Part shown: positions 1 through 7,286 of the stretch, piece by piece
How positions within the stretch are numbered: position 1 is the stretch's first letter
Layout: every line of letters starts with the position of its first letter
Virus record (IMG/VR): IMGVR_UViG_3300037156_000432
Coordinates: 1-41,615 of that record
DNA from: a virus
Reading direction: 5' to 3' (one strand)
Length of the DNA stretch: 41,615 nucleotides
The notes under the pieces: model-generated
What the model was told of the DNA's origin: nothing
Seen by the model: the letters and a program-made list of their open reading frames with translations, nothing else
Database searches by the model: none
Program-made: the position numbers and the translations under genes

Positions 1-44
1 TCATAACCCACAGGTCGGCGGTTCGATCCCGCCCCCAGCTACCA
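1..44 (+). tRNA. tRNA-Met (CAU anticodon), 3' half only
   Basis: The first bases read as the anticodon loop T-CAT-AA, followed by the 3' side of the anticodon stem (7-11), a five-base variable loop (12-16), a T arm with GGCGG/CCGCC stem around TTCGATC (17-33), the 3' acceptor strand (34-40), discriminator A41 and an encoded CCA (42-44). The 5' half lies outside the window. CAU could also belong to an Ile2 or initiator tRNA; the 5' half would decide. Confidence 0.85.
1..44. other. putative prophage attachment site (attL) in the tRNA 3' end
   Basis: The integrase gene converges on the tRNA 3' end with no space between them, the classical layout of an element inserted into the 3' part of a tRNA gene. 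The phage-side copy of the tRNA tail would keep the tRNA functional. The core length cannot be set without attR, which lies beyond the right end of the window. Confidence 0.6.
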
Positions 45-1641
45 GCACGCTCCCACATCGGGACGCGCTTTGTTCCGCCGGCGGCTCCATGAAGCGGGCG
101 AGGTCGCCGTGAAGGGTGATGTCCAGGTCGGCGGCGCGGTCCTGGGACACCGGCGTGATGTCGATGCGGGTGATCAGGCGGCGCACGGCGTCGATCAGGG
201 CGCGCGCCTGGGGCGCCTTGGGGTTGGCCGAGGCTTCGGCCAGGGTGGCCTGGAGCTGGGCGACCAGCTGGGCGTAGTGGTCGGCGCTGCCGGGGTGGAG
301 GGTGATGGCCCGGGCGGCGCGCGCGGCGGCGATGGCGGCCAGCTCGGCCTTGATCCGGTCCAGATCGGCGGACTGGGCGTTGAGGCGGTCGCGCAGGCGG
401 TCGACGTTGTCGCCGGCGCGGGTCTGGATCATCAGGTCCAGTGTGCGTTCCACACCTCGGCTCAGCTCAGCCGCGCGGGCCTCCAGCGGCCGGCGGCGAT
501 CGTGCTGGCCGGCCGTCGCCTCGGCCCAGGCGGCGTGATAGGCGCGGACGTAGCCGGCGACCAGCTCTGGCGCCAGCAGGCGGGTGCGCAGGCCGTCCAG
601 CACCCTGGCCTCGACGACGGCGCGGCTGACGGTGCGGCGGTTGGTGCAGGCGGCGTCGCCGCGCTCGCGGTGGCCGGCGCAGATCAGCCGGCCGGCGTTG
701 TAGACGGTGTAGCCGGAGCCGCAGACACCGCATTTGAGCAGGCCGGAGAAGACGCCGGGCCTGCGCCGGTTGCCCAGCTCGTGCGGCCTGAATTCGGCCT
801 CCGCGCCTTTGCGGTCACGCGCCGCCCGCCACAGCTCATCCGGGACGATGCGCAGATCGGTCACGGCCGTGCGCCGCCAGTCGGCGGGCGGCTTCATCGC
901 CGGGGTGCGCCGGCCGCTCACCGGGTCCTTGCGCACGGTCATCCGGTTCCAGGTCTTCACCCCGGCATAGAGTTCGGTGTTGAGGACGCCGTTGCCGCGC
1001 TGGCGGCTGCCGTTGATCGAGCTGGCGTTCCAGGCGCCGCCGCGCGGGCCGGGTATGGCGTCGCGGTTCAGGCCGGCGGCGATGTCCCGGCCGCTCGCGC
1101 CGGCGGCGTATTCGGTGAACACCCGGACGATGATCTTGGCCTCGGCCGGCACGATGGCCATCGCGCCGCCGGGTTCGCTGCGGTAGCCGTAGAGGCGCGA
1201 GCCGGTGGCGCGGCCGGCCTCGGCGTTGGCGCGCATGCCGCGGCTGGTCTTCTGGCTCAGATTGACCAGATAGAGTTCGTTCATCAGCCCCTTGAAGGTG
1301 CTTTCCAGCACCGTCACCACGTCCGTGGTCAGGGTCGAGAGGATGACGCCGGCGTGGGTCAGGCGCTTGAAGATGTGGGCGTCATGCTCGCGGTCGCGCG
1401 CCAGGCGGTCCGTATCCTCGACCAGCAGCCGGTCGAAATCGCCCGCGCCTGCGGACTCGAGCATGGCCAGCAGTCCGGGGCGGTTGGCCATGGCGGCGCC
1501 GCTGATCGCCGCGTCGCACCAGGTGGCGACGATGCTCCAGCCGCGCGCCTCGGCGTGGGCGCGGCAGACGGCGAACTGATCCTCGATCGAGCGTTCGTTC
1601 TGGCGATCGGAGCTGTAGCGGGCGTAGAGCGCGACGCGCAT
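1..1641 (-). CDS. int: large serine recombinase (phage integrase), 546 aa
   Basis: Catalyses site-specific integration and excision through a serine-DNA covalent intermediate. The N-terminal resolvase domain (about 3-150) carries YARYSSDRQ with the likely nucleophile S10 and the DRLARD motif near residue 80. A recombinase domain follows (about 150-290), then a zinc ribbon with Cys304, 307, 322 and 332, and a long helical, probably coiled-coil, stretch (about 380-445). The ATG at 1641 lies 2 bases past the previous gene's stop and puts the resolvase motif at the very N-terminus; the frame is open further upstream but has no protein-like sequence there. The last 13 residues (VAGGGIEPPTCGL) are antisense to the tRNA, so the C-terminus is supplied by the attachment site. 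Serine integrases using tRNA targets are less common than tyrosine ones. Confidence 0.95.
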   Translation of the reverse strand: MRVALYARYSSDRQNERSIEDQFAVCRAHAEARGWSIVATWCDAAISGAAMANRPGLLAMLESAGAGDFDRLLVEDTDRLARDREHDAHIFKRLTHAGVILSTLTTDVVTVLESTFKGLMNELYLVNLSQKTSRGMRANAEAGRATGSRLYGYRSEPGGAMAIVPAEAKIIVRVFTEYAAGASGRDIAAGLNRDAIPGPRGGAWNASSINGSRQRGNGVLNTELYAGVKTWNRMTVRKDPVSGRRTPAMKPPADWRRTAVTDLRIVPDELWRAARDRKGAEAEFRPHELGNRRRPGVFSGLLKCGVCGSGYTVYNAGRLICAGHRERGDAACTNRRTVSRAVVEARVLDGLRTRLLAPELVAGYVRAYHAAWAEATAGQHDRRRPLEARAAELSRGVERTLDLMIQTRAGDNVDRLRDRLNAQSADLDRIKAELAAIAAARAARAITLHPGSADHYAQLVAQLQATLAEASANPKAPQARALIDAVRRLITRIDITPVSQDRAADLDITLHGDLARFMEPPAEQSASRCGSVLVAGGGIEPPTCGL

Positions 1642-1643
1642 GG

Positions 1644-1808
1644 TCAGCCTTCGGGGTCGGCCTGCGCGGGCGTGGCGGCCTGGGAACGGGCGGCATAGTC
1701 CATGGCGGCCTGATAGCGCGCAAGAGCCTCCACGAGGGCGAGCAGCGGCGGGTGAACTCCGTCGATGCCCGGGCGCGGCTGGCGCTGGGTTTGGCGCTCC
1801 ACGGACAT
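1644..1808 (-). CDS. small hypothetical protein, 54 aa
   Basis: Not recognised. Begins MSVERQTQRQ, has a short hydrophobic-helical middle (LLALVEALARYQAAMDYAAR) and an Ala/Pro tail. The ATG at 1808 follows the stop of the upstream gene (1811) after two bases, and its own stop lies two bases before the integrase ATG, so it appears translated as part of the integrase operon. Its position immediately before int is where many temperate phages carry an excision factor or other small regulator, but no helix-turn-helix or other signature supports that, and none is claimed. Confidence 0.6.
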   Translation of the reverse strand: MSVERQTQRQPRPGIDGVHPPLLALVEALARYQAAMDYAARSQAATPAQADPEG

Positions 1809-1810
1809 CG

Positions 1811-1981
1811 TCAAAAACAGGCTCCAGACCGGTAATGCGTCTTGATTGATCGAAAGCGGCCATTGTCGATGACCGCCGCGCGCCAATACTGTTCACCTGG
1901 CCAGATGCGCGTTTCGCAGCGGGTGCAGACGTGGATCGCCCGCGCCACGGCATATCCCTGTGAAAGCGCGCGATCTTCCAT
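1811..1981 (-). CDS. small zinc-ribbon-like protein, 56 aa
   Basis: A CxxC pair (HVCTRCETRIWPGEQYWRA) is followed by a His and a Cys near the C-terminus (THYRSGACF), suggesting a small metal-binding fold. The pattern CxxC-x3-I-x2-GEQY also occurs, partly degraded, in the protein encoded at 2426-2902, so the two look like relatives. Start chosen at ATG 1981 because it overlaps the preceding stop by one base (TGATG), the coupling pattern used throughout this operon. Upstream in-frame sequence is Arg/Pro-rich antisense noise. Function unknown. Confidence 0.65.
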   Translation of the reverse strand: MEDRALSQGYAVARAIHVCTRCETRIWPGEQYWRAAVIDNGRFRSIKTHYRSGACF

Positions 1982-2115
1982 CAGAACGGCCTGTGGCGCG
2001 GGGCTTTGCCGCCGCGAATGATCGGAGGCGGTCCGTCTTCGGGGGTGCGGATCGGTGAGCCCTGTTCGGGCGTGCGGGGCTGGAGCGCGGGTTTGGGTTT
2101 TGGAGGCTTTCCCAT
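1981..2115 (-). CDS. very small Pro/Lys-rich protein, 44 aa
   Basis: An open frame of 45 codons starts at ATG 2115, which shares its A with the TGA of the upstream gene. It ends with a TGA whose last base is the first base of the ATG of the next gene (1981). Both junctions are TGATG, as elsewhere in this operon. The product begins MGKPPKPKPALQPRTPEQ, is rich in Pro, Lys and Arg, has no Cys and is probably disordered. It is short enough to be missed by usual length cut-offs. Coding status rests on the double coupling and on filling the only gap in the chain; function unknown. Confidence 0.5.
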   Translation of the reverse strand: MGKPPKPKPALQPRTPEQGSPIRTPEDGPPPIIRGGKAPRHRPF

Positions 2116-2426
2116 CACGCGCCGCCCTTCGGCGCCGCGAAAAGATCGTCCGGGGCCGGTCGCTGTTGGGTAGCGATCCAGGCCTCGGCCTCGCGCGCGG
2201 CGTCGATGTATTCACGCGAGGGCGTTTGCGTGACTTCCTGGCCGGGCTGGTAGCAACGCCAGATGCGACGACGGATCGCCAGCGGGAGCTTGTACCAGTG
2301 CGTCTTGCAGCCCCACATGGCCGGAGGAACCTGACGAGTGCAGCCGGTCCAGTGGCAGGTGTGGGTCCGGCTCTGACCCTGGGATTTGACGTAGGCAACC
2401 TTGTCGCTGATCGGCGTATCGGCCAT
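2115..2426 (-). CDS. Cys/Trp-rich phage protein, 103 aa
   Basis: The conserved-looking core has Cys and His pairs embedded in aromatic residues (HTCHWTGC, PPAMWGCKTHWYKLP) followed by IRRRIWRCYQPGQE. Similar short proteins with C-W-GC, PPAMWGCK-HW and PGQE signatures occur in other temperate phages of proteobacteria (recalled, not searched). Probably binds one zinc. Start at ATG 2426 (MADTPISDKV), which overlaps the upstream stop as TGATG; a longer frame adds only eight residues. The C-terminal third is acidic and helical. Role unknown; it belongs to the integrase-proximal operon. Confidence 0.75.
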   Translation of the reverse strand: MADTPISDKVAYVKSQGQSRTHTCHWTGCTRQVPPAMWGCKTHWYKLPLAIRRRIWRCYQPGQEVTQTPSREYIDAAREAEAWIATQQRPAPDDLFAAPKGGA

Positions 2427-2902
2427 CACAGAACCCCTTCCGGCGGACACTTCGCGGCCTCGATCGCCATGAAGCCCGGGCAGCGATCATCCAGGGCGGC
2501 GGTGCATGCCGTTCCATAGGTAGCCAGGGTAGCTTGGCACCGGTCACAGATCGTCGCGGCGCCCAGGGCGGCGACACGCCGGTTTCTTTGTTCAGTGGCC
2601 TCACGGGCCTTGGCCTGGGCGTCCTGAACAGTCGCCAGCCATGCGTCGATGTCAGCGACGCCGTGTTCCTCGCGAAGCGTCTGACGCAATTCGCCTAGCG
2701 GAAAACCCTCTTCATCGAAGGCGCTGCAGTAGGCCGCGGCCAGCGCCGCGCACCTCATGCAAAGCCGATAGCATTCGAAATGGCCTTCGACGCTGCCGGC
2801 CGTGTAGCTGTATTGCTCGCCCTTGGCGATTTCGCCGCCGCCTTCGGCGCAGGTGTAGGGCTTGGCCGCTTTGCGCGCCGAAATATTGATCCAGTCCCAC
2901 AT
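2426..2902 (-). CDS. Cys-rich phage protein with a broken zinc motif, 158 aa
   Basis: The N-terminus has YTCAEGGGEIAKGEQYSY. In related phage proteins I would expect CxxCGGxI-KGE-Y here, but the second Cys is Gly, which a single TGC to GGC change would explain. More Cys follow (HFECYRLCMRCA and a C-terminal CDRCQATL...CPGF), so the protein may still bind metal through other residues. A helical, charged middle spans about 70-115. ATG 2902 shares a base with the upstream TGA; a GTG directly before it (2905) is an alternative. Paralogue-like to the small protein at 1811-1981 by the GEQY pattern. Function unknown. Confidence 0.7.
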   Translation of the reverse strand: MWDWINISARKAAKPYTCAEGGGEIAKGEQYSYTAGSVEGHFECYRLCMRCAALAAAYCSAFDEEGFPLGELRQTLREEHGVADIDAWLATVQDAQAKAREATEQRNRRVAALGAATICDRCQATLATYGTACTAALDDRCPGFMAIEAAKCPPEGVL

Positions 2903-3315
2903 CACGCCGCCTCCAGCGTGGTCCGCGCCTCGGCCAGGGCGGCGGCGAGGCGTTCGCGGTCGGCGCCGCGCAGCCAGGCCCAGCCGAGCGGGCGCCAGCG
3001 GTCGGATGTCTCGTTGTGGGCGTAGACCTTGACCACGGCCAGGGGCTCGGCGCTCCCGCGCACCATCATGCGGTCGTTGCGCAGCTCCAGGGCGTCGTCG
3101 CCGCGGTCGCGGTGGATGCGCTCGGCCAGGGCCTTGAGGCTGGGGTAGGCCGTCGGCTTCTGGCCCGGCCGCGCGCTCGGCCCGAACAGGGCGTAGTCGG
3201 TTTTGATCATGGTTGGTCTCCCAAGGTTGGTGATGGCGGCCGTGCAGACCGGGCCGAGGCGTTCGGCGACGAAGGGGTTGAGGGGATGTGGGCCGACGAT
3301 CGGCGTGTTGGGCAT
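2902..3315 (-). CDS. hypothetical phage protein, 137 aa (or 102 aa from an internal start)
   Basis: Not recognised. Two starts are plausible. ATG 3315 is coupled to the preceding stop as TGATG and gives an extra N-terminal segment (HPLNPFVAERLGPVC) that looks protein-like. ATG 3210 (MIKTDYALFG) has a good GGAG ribosome site seven bases upstream. I chose the longer form because every other junction in this operon uses the coupled pattern; both may be used. The body has mixed alpha/beta composition, with KVYAHNETSDRWRPLGWAWL in the middle and a helical C-terminus. No catalytic motif seen. Confidence 0.55.
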   Translation of the reverse strand: MPNTPIVGPHPLNPFVAERLGPVCTAAITNLGRPTMIKTDYALFGPSARPGQKPTAYPSLKALAERIHRDRGDDALELRNDRMMVRGSAEPLAVVKVYAHNETSDRWRPLGWAWLRGADRERLAAALAEARTTLEAA

Positions 3316-3812
3316 CACGCCCAGCCGATCTGTCGGGCGCATTCGGCGTGGTTCAGGACGCCGCGAAGCCGCGACTCCAGATCTTCCGGTGGCGTCCAGT
3401 TGAACAGGCGCTGACGGCCCAGGGCGGCGATCGGCGGCGCGAGCGGGCGCACCTTGTCGATCGTCCAGGCGAAGCGGCCGGCGGTGAAGTTTCCGCTGGC
3501 GAGGTCGGCAGCCGTCGAGCCGGCCGCGGCGCGCGCGGCGTCGGCGCAGCCGGTCAGTTCGCCGATGGCGACGATGGCGCCCAGCGGCATGGCGTCCGGC
3601 CAATGTTTGCCCCAAAGCGCGATGCAGAGTTTTTCGGGCGCGCCGGCAAGGTCCAGCTGCTTGGATGCCTGGATCGCGATGGGGCCGCGATAAGACGTCG
3701 CCCAGTGGCGCGTTTCATGGCGCTTGACGCCGAAAGCGATCAGCGATGCCCAGGGCTGCCAAAGCGAAATCGCCTTCATCTGTGTCGCGGTGTGTCCAAA
3801 GAGGTCGTTCAA
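3315..3812 (-). CDS. ASCH-domain protein, 165 aa
   Basis: The motif MKAISLWQPWASLIAFG, then KRHETRHW and YRGPIAIQASK, are the hallmarks of phage ASCH-domain proteins, a PUA-like fold proposed to bind RNA. GAIVAIGELTGC and the C-terminal FNWTPPEDL also fit. The likely start is TTG 3812, with GGAG six bases upstream, giving MNDLFGHTATQ before the core; the ATG at 3779 (154 aa) lacks a clear ribosome site. It is the first gene after the strong terminator at 3843-3901, so it probably heads the integrase-proximal operon. The exact substrate is unknown. Confidence 0.8.
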   Translation of the reverse strand: MNDLFGHTATQMKAISLWQPWASLIAFGVKRHETRHWATSYRGPIAIQASKQLDLAGAPEKLCIALWGKHWPDAMPLGAIVAIGELTGCADAARAAAGSTAADLASGNFTAGRFAWTIDKVRPLAPPIAALGRQRLFNWTPPEDLESRLRGVLNHAECARQIGWA

Positions 3813-3842
3813 AACAAGCTCCGAAGCCCGGGGTTGATCAGG

Positions 3843-3901
3843 AAAAGAGGGCCGCTCGGCGGGTGCGAGACCGGAGGCCACGAGCCCCGCCGAGCGGCCC
3901 T
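3843..3901 (-). terminator. rho-independent terminator after the Xaa-Gly repeat gene
   Basis: A perfect 16-bp inverted repeat (3848-3863 against 3886-3901) encloses a 22-base loop. On the minus strand it is followed by a CTTTTCC tract. It begins only a few bases past the stop of the gene at 3905 and sits just upstream of the ASCH gene, so it separates the two left-arm blocks. Readthrough or antitermination here would control int expression. Confidence 0.8.
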
Positions 3902-3904
3902 TAG

Positions 3905-4244
<340 letters not shown>

Positions 4245-4252
<8 letters not shown>

Positions 4253-4586
4253 GGACCGCCTCGAACGTCTCGCGGGCGGCCTCCGTCGTCGGGATGACCT
4301 CGATCGCCTCAGTGAGTTCGATCATGGGGAGGGCGACGGCGATGCGGCTGCCGGCCTTGGTCACGCCTTTGGTGGCGACTTCCGAGAGGGTGAAAGCGCC
4401 GTTCCACTTCCAGAGACGGCGGGCGTCCTTCAGCAGGGCGTGCTTGCCGTTGAGCGAGACCAGCTCGCCCAGGTGCACGCCAGCCGAGAAGGTCCGAACC
4501 ACGACGTGCTGGCCGACGAAGGGCGAGCCGTCGGGATTGACGGCCAGCGCCGGCTTTGACGCGTGTTCGACTGCAGATTCGACCAT
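4245..4586 (-). CDS. DUF6948-like phage protein, 113 aa
   Basis: The sequence HVVVRTFSAGVHLGEL, then NGKHALLKDARRLWKWNGAF and TEAIEVIPTTEAA, matches my memory of the DUF6948 family, small phage proteins of unknown function with an anti-parallel beta core. The start ATG 4586 has an AGGAG ribosome site seven bases upstream, one of the best in the left arm, so this gene may be strongly translated. It is 35 bases downstream of the ParB-like gene and overlaps the Xaa-Gly repeat gene at its 3' end. The family name is from memory and needs a profile search. Confidence 0.7.
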
Positions 4587-4621
4587 GGAAATCTCCTGTG
4601 TTGGTCGGTGGGTAAAGGGGT

Positions 4622-6292
4622 TCAGGCTGGGTCAGCCTGGGCCTCGCCGAGGTCGAAGCCGCAGGCGTAGTTGACCGCGTAGGCGATCAGTAGGCCGATG
4701 GCCTCGGCGCGGGCGTCGCTGTTGTCGCGATGCACGTCGACGGTGCAGATTTCCTCGCCATTGGCGTCGTACACGCCGCCAGCGTTGTCGCCGGATCGCG
4801 CGGTCCATCGTCCGCCAGCGCCAAGTGTGGCCAGGACAACCCGAAGTTCCTCGCGGTCCGTGATGGGCGCTTCGATCAGCGCGCGCATGGCCTCAAGCGC
4901 CTTGGCGTCTTCGGCGGCTTGCGGATCTTCGTCGTCCTCAGCCTGAGCGCCGGCCGGCTTCACGGCCGGTTCGTCGGGGTTGAGGAACCTGGTCGCGTAG
5001 CGGCCGGTCAGGTTGACGATGTGGGCGGCCTGCCGCGCCTGCCACAGATCGTCGGCGTCGACGGCGTTCGGCGAGACGTTCCAGAGCCTCAGCCATTCGC
5101 GCCCGGCTTCGGTGATCGTGCCCAGCCAGCCGAGGCCGGCGCCCGGGTTGATGAAGGCGGTCAGGCGCGCGTCGTTCAGGGCCGAGCATTCGGCGGCCAG
5201 CCAGTATTGGCCGACGCGGGCGCCGCGGTAATCCTTGCCCGGGACGTCCACGCCGTCGTGGCAAATCTTGTGCGCCAGTTCGATCAGGACCAGGCGTTCC
5301 TTGGGGCTCAGGTCGGCCATGTCGCCGCTGAGCTTCGCCGCCAGGGCCTCGCTGAACGTCGCCTTGGGCCTCTCGGCCGGCGCGCGCTCGACCACTTCGG
5401 GCTTGCCTTCGCCGTCCAATGCCAGTTCCGCCGCCGGTTCCGGCGTCTTCACCGTCGGTATCAGCTTCAACGCGTCGTGAAGGGTCAGCTGGCCACTGGC
5501 GACCCAGCGTTGCGTATCGTCGTCCAGGCGCAGCAGGCGCCGGTGCTGCTGGACATAGGTCACCGACCGGCCGGCCAGCGCGGCGATCTCTTCGTTGCTG
5601 CGGCCGAGGTCGGCGAGGCGGTCGTAGCCGCGCCCGCGCTGGATGTGGTTCAGGTCGACGCGCTGTTCGTTCTCGATCAGCCCGGCCTCGATCGCGCGAG
5701 CTTCGTCGGTCACGGCCACGACCTGCAGGCGTTCGGTGTGGTCGGCGCTCCAGCGGCCGTCCAAGATCAAGAGGTCCCACGCGCGCCAGCGCCGCTCGCC
5801 GAACAGCAGTTGGTACTGGCCGCTCGCGTCCGGCTGGCGGACCTGGGGTTTGGACTGCAGGCCGTGCTCGAAGATGGAATCGGCCAGCCCCTCCAGTTCG
5901 GCCCGGTCGAAGCTGTCGCGGGCGTTGGCCGGATCGGGGACGATCTGGTCCCAGCGCAGGTTGGCGTAGCCGGCTTCCGCCTTCGCCGAGGCTTCGGCGG
6001 ACGCGTCCGCTTTCGGGGCGATGTTGTCCGCGCGGTCCAGGGCCGCGACCGCGTCATGCCCAACATCGGTCAATGCCGGAAAGGCGGTCGGCTCGCCGTC
6101 CGGCTTGCCGATCAGGCCGGCGGCCTCCAGCAGCTTGAGCGACTTGCCGGTGTTGGAATCGTCGCGGCCGATGGCGAGCGACAGACCCTTGATCGTGGTG
6201 TGAGAGCCGCCGCGCAAGGCGCGCAGCAGGTCGGCATTGAGCACGACAAGGGCGGTCAGCGACGTCGTCTTGGGAAACGCTTGGGCGTTCAT
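4622..6292 (-). CDS. ParB/Srx-fold nuclease-like protein, 556 aa
   Basis: The N-terminal region (about 1-85) looks like a winged-helix of MarR type. From about 112 a ParB N-terminal domain starts (LRWDQIVPDPANARDSFD) with the family box GERRWRA at 165-171 and ENEQRVDLNHI at about 207-217. A helix-turn-helix follows (NEEIAALAGRSVTYVQQHRR, about 233-252). The C-terminal 280 residues are a long variable extension. No ParA gene is visible, so plasmid-type partition is unlikely; phage relatives are usually annotated as ParB-like DNA-binding or nuclease proteins. The start is ATG 6292, overlapping the upstream stop as ATGA, with GGAG nine bases before it. It is the largest gene of the left operon. 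Confidence 0.85.
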   Translation of the reverse strand: MNAQAFPKTTSLTALVVLNADLLRALRGGSHTTIKGLSLAIGRDDSNTGKSLKLLEAAGLIGKPDGEPTAFPALTDVGHDAVAALDRADNIAPKADASAEASAKAEAGYANLRWDQIVPDPANARDSFDRAELEGLADSIFEHGLQSKPQVRQPDASGQYQLLFGERRWRAWDLLILDGRWSADHTERLQVVAVTDEARAIEAGLIENEQRVDLNHIQRGRGYDRLADLGRSNEEIAALAGRSVTYVQQHRRLLRLDDDTQRWVASGQLTLHDALKLIPTVKTPEPAAELALDGEGKPEVVERAPAERPKATFSEALAAKLSGDMADLSPKERLVLIELAHKICHDGVDVPGKDYRGARVGQYWLAAECSALNDARLTAFINPGAGLGWLGTITEAGREWLRLWNVSPNAVDADDLWQARQAAHIVNLTGRYATRFLNPDEPAVKPAGAQAEDDEDPQAAEDAKALEAMRALIEAPITDREELRVVLATLGAGGRWTARSGDNAGGVYDANGEEICTVDVHRDNSDARAEAIGLLIAYAVNYACGFDLGEAQADPA

Positions 6293-6477
6293 CGTTGCAG
6301 TCTCCGATGGGGTGAGGGCAGGCGGGGGTCGGCCAGGACGTCGGACGTGAAGCCGCCCACGCCGTCACAGAGGGCGCACTCGGGGCCGTCCGCGTCGCAC
6401 AGCGGGCAGTCGGTCCAGAGGCCGACCACGTCGTCGGTCAGGGCGTCGGGTGCGTCGAGGGCGATGGCGAGGCTCAC
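6289..6477 (-). CDS. small Cys-rich protein, 62 aa
   Basis: Starts at GTG 6477, which overlaps the upstream TGA as GTGA, and ends with an ATGA overlap into the ParB-like gene. The core CPLCDADGPECALCDGVGG contains two CxxC pairs with the Gly-rich spacing of a zinc-binding DnaJ-like zinc-ribbon repeat. The C-terminal tail is short and basic. Probably a small metal-binding adaptor; partner unknown. The coupling into the ParB-like gene suggests co-translation with it. Confidence 0.65.
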   Translation of the reverse strand: MSLAIALDAPDALTDDVVGLWTDCPLCDADGPECALCDGVGGFTSDVLADPRLPSPHRRLQR

Positions 6478-6779
6478 GACCCCGCCTCCGCCGCCAGCTT
6501 GGCCAGCCCGGCGCCGATCTCGGCCGCCGTCAGCCCCTGCCAGACGACGGCGAGGCAGACGGTCGCGCCCGGCGCGCGGGTTTCGCTGATCGACACGCGG
6601 CCCAGGTCCAGCGCCTCGGCGAACACCTGATGCGCTTCGCGACGCACCTGGCGCAGGATTTCGCCCAGCGCCTGGCGCAGGGTCGGGCCATACAGGGTCT
6701 GTCCGCCCAACTCGCGGGCGCTGACCATGGCGGTGTAGCGGACGCTGATGACGCGGCCGGGTCGGACATGGCCGGTCAT
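6474..6779 (-). CDS. hypothetical phage protein, 101 aa
   Basis: Not recognised. Begins MTGHVRPGRVISVRYTAMVS, predicted beta strands, then amphipathic helices (LRQALGEILRQVRREAHQVF) and a strand-turn-helix end with CLAVVWQGLTAAEIGAGLAKL. The alternating strand-helix composition suggests a small globular domain. ATG 6779 is coupled as TGATG to the preceding gene and its stop overlaps the GTG of the next one. No catalytic or metal-binding residues stand out. Confidence 0.7.
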   Translation of the reverse strand: MTGHVRPGRVISVRYTAMVSARELGGQTLYGPTLRQALGEILRQVRREAHQVFAEALDLGRVSISETRAPGATVCLAVVWQGLTAAEIGAGLAKLAAEAGS

Positions 6780-7030
6780 CAGGCTTGGCCTTCCGGCTCG
6801 ACGTCGCCAAGCCTCAATTCGGCGAGCCGCGCCTTGGCGCCGGCGAGCATGACGTCCAGCACCGCTTCGTCGCCGCCGAGGCGTATGCAGAGAAGGGCCA
6901 CGCCTACGATCAAGCTTTCGGCGGCGATCATCAGTTCGACGCCGCCGCCGCCTGCCAGCAGGATCGGCCCGGCGAGCGCCTTAAGCGCCGGCGTCATGGC
7001 TGCGTTGTGGGCTTCGGCGGGAGTAACCAT
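6779..7030 (-). CDS. hypothetical Ala/Leu-rich protein, 83 aa
   Basis: Not recognised. Begins MVTPAEAHNAAMTPALKALAG. Two apolar stretches (AGPILLAGGGGVELMIAAES and LIVGVALLCIRLGG) could be a buried helical hairpin or weak membrane segments, followed by a helical end (DVMLAGAKARLAELRLGD). Start ATG 7030 shares its A with the stop of the upstream membrane protein (TGATG). Part of the promoter-proximal end of the left operon. Confidence 0.65.
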   Translation of the reverse strand: MVTPAEAHNAAMTPALKALAGPILLAGGGGVELMIAAESLIVGVALLCIRLGGDEAVLDVMLAGAKARLAELRLGDVEPEGQA

Positions 7031-7230
7031 CACAGCTTCTGGGCCGCAGCCCAGACGATCACCGCGCCGATGATCAAGGCCAGCGCAAGGCCGATCAGGA
7101 GGCCTTCGAAGGCGGCGCTGGCGGCGTCGCGGACGGGGGAGAACGCGCCGCGGGGGGCGTTCCAGTGGCGGACGGTCCGGCGGTCCGGGACGCACGGCGT
7201 GCGTGGGGATTGAGGGGTGTTCGGGGGCAC
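7030..7230 (-). CDS. small single-pass membrane protein, 66 aa, GTG start
   Basis: The first 40 residues are Pro/Arg-rich and soluble; residues about 42-63 (AFEGLLIGLALALIIGAVIV) form one clear transmembrane helix ending in WAAAQKL. The start is GTG 7230, chosen because AGGAG lies six bases upstream; the frame is open to an ATG further up (7293) but without a ribosome site. It is the first gene of the left operon, placed where lambda-like phages carry superinfection or host-modulating proteins; this is inference from position only. The dispersed 15-bp palindrome lies inside this gene and encodes RTPCV. Confidence 0.6.
   Translation of the reverse strand: MPPNTPQSPRTPCVPDRRTVRHWNAPRGAFSPVRDAASAAFEGLLIGLALALIIGAVIVWAAAQKL
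7190..7204. repeat. dispersed 15-bp palindrome, copy 1
   Basis: ACGCACGGCGTGCGT on the plus strand; on the coding (minus) strand it reads ACGCACGCCGTGCGT. Two 7-bp arms flank a one-base centre. It lies in the reading frame of the membrane-protein gene at 7030-7230, in its variable N-terminal part. Confidence 0.85.
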
Positions 7231-7286
7231 TTGACGCTCCTGATCCGGTCCGGCGCGAGTCGCCGTGCGTCGCAAGAGGTGGTCAG

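Noticed and set aside
4730-6589. A 619-codon plus-strand frame opposite the ParB-like gene
   Set aside because: Composition is antisense-like and it would run against the whole left operon; the ParB motifs are only on the minus strand.
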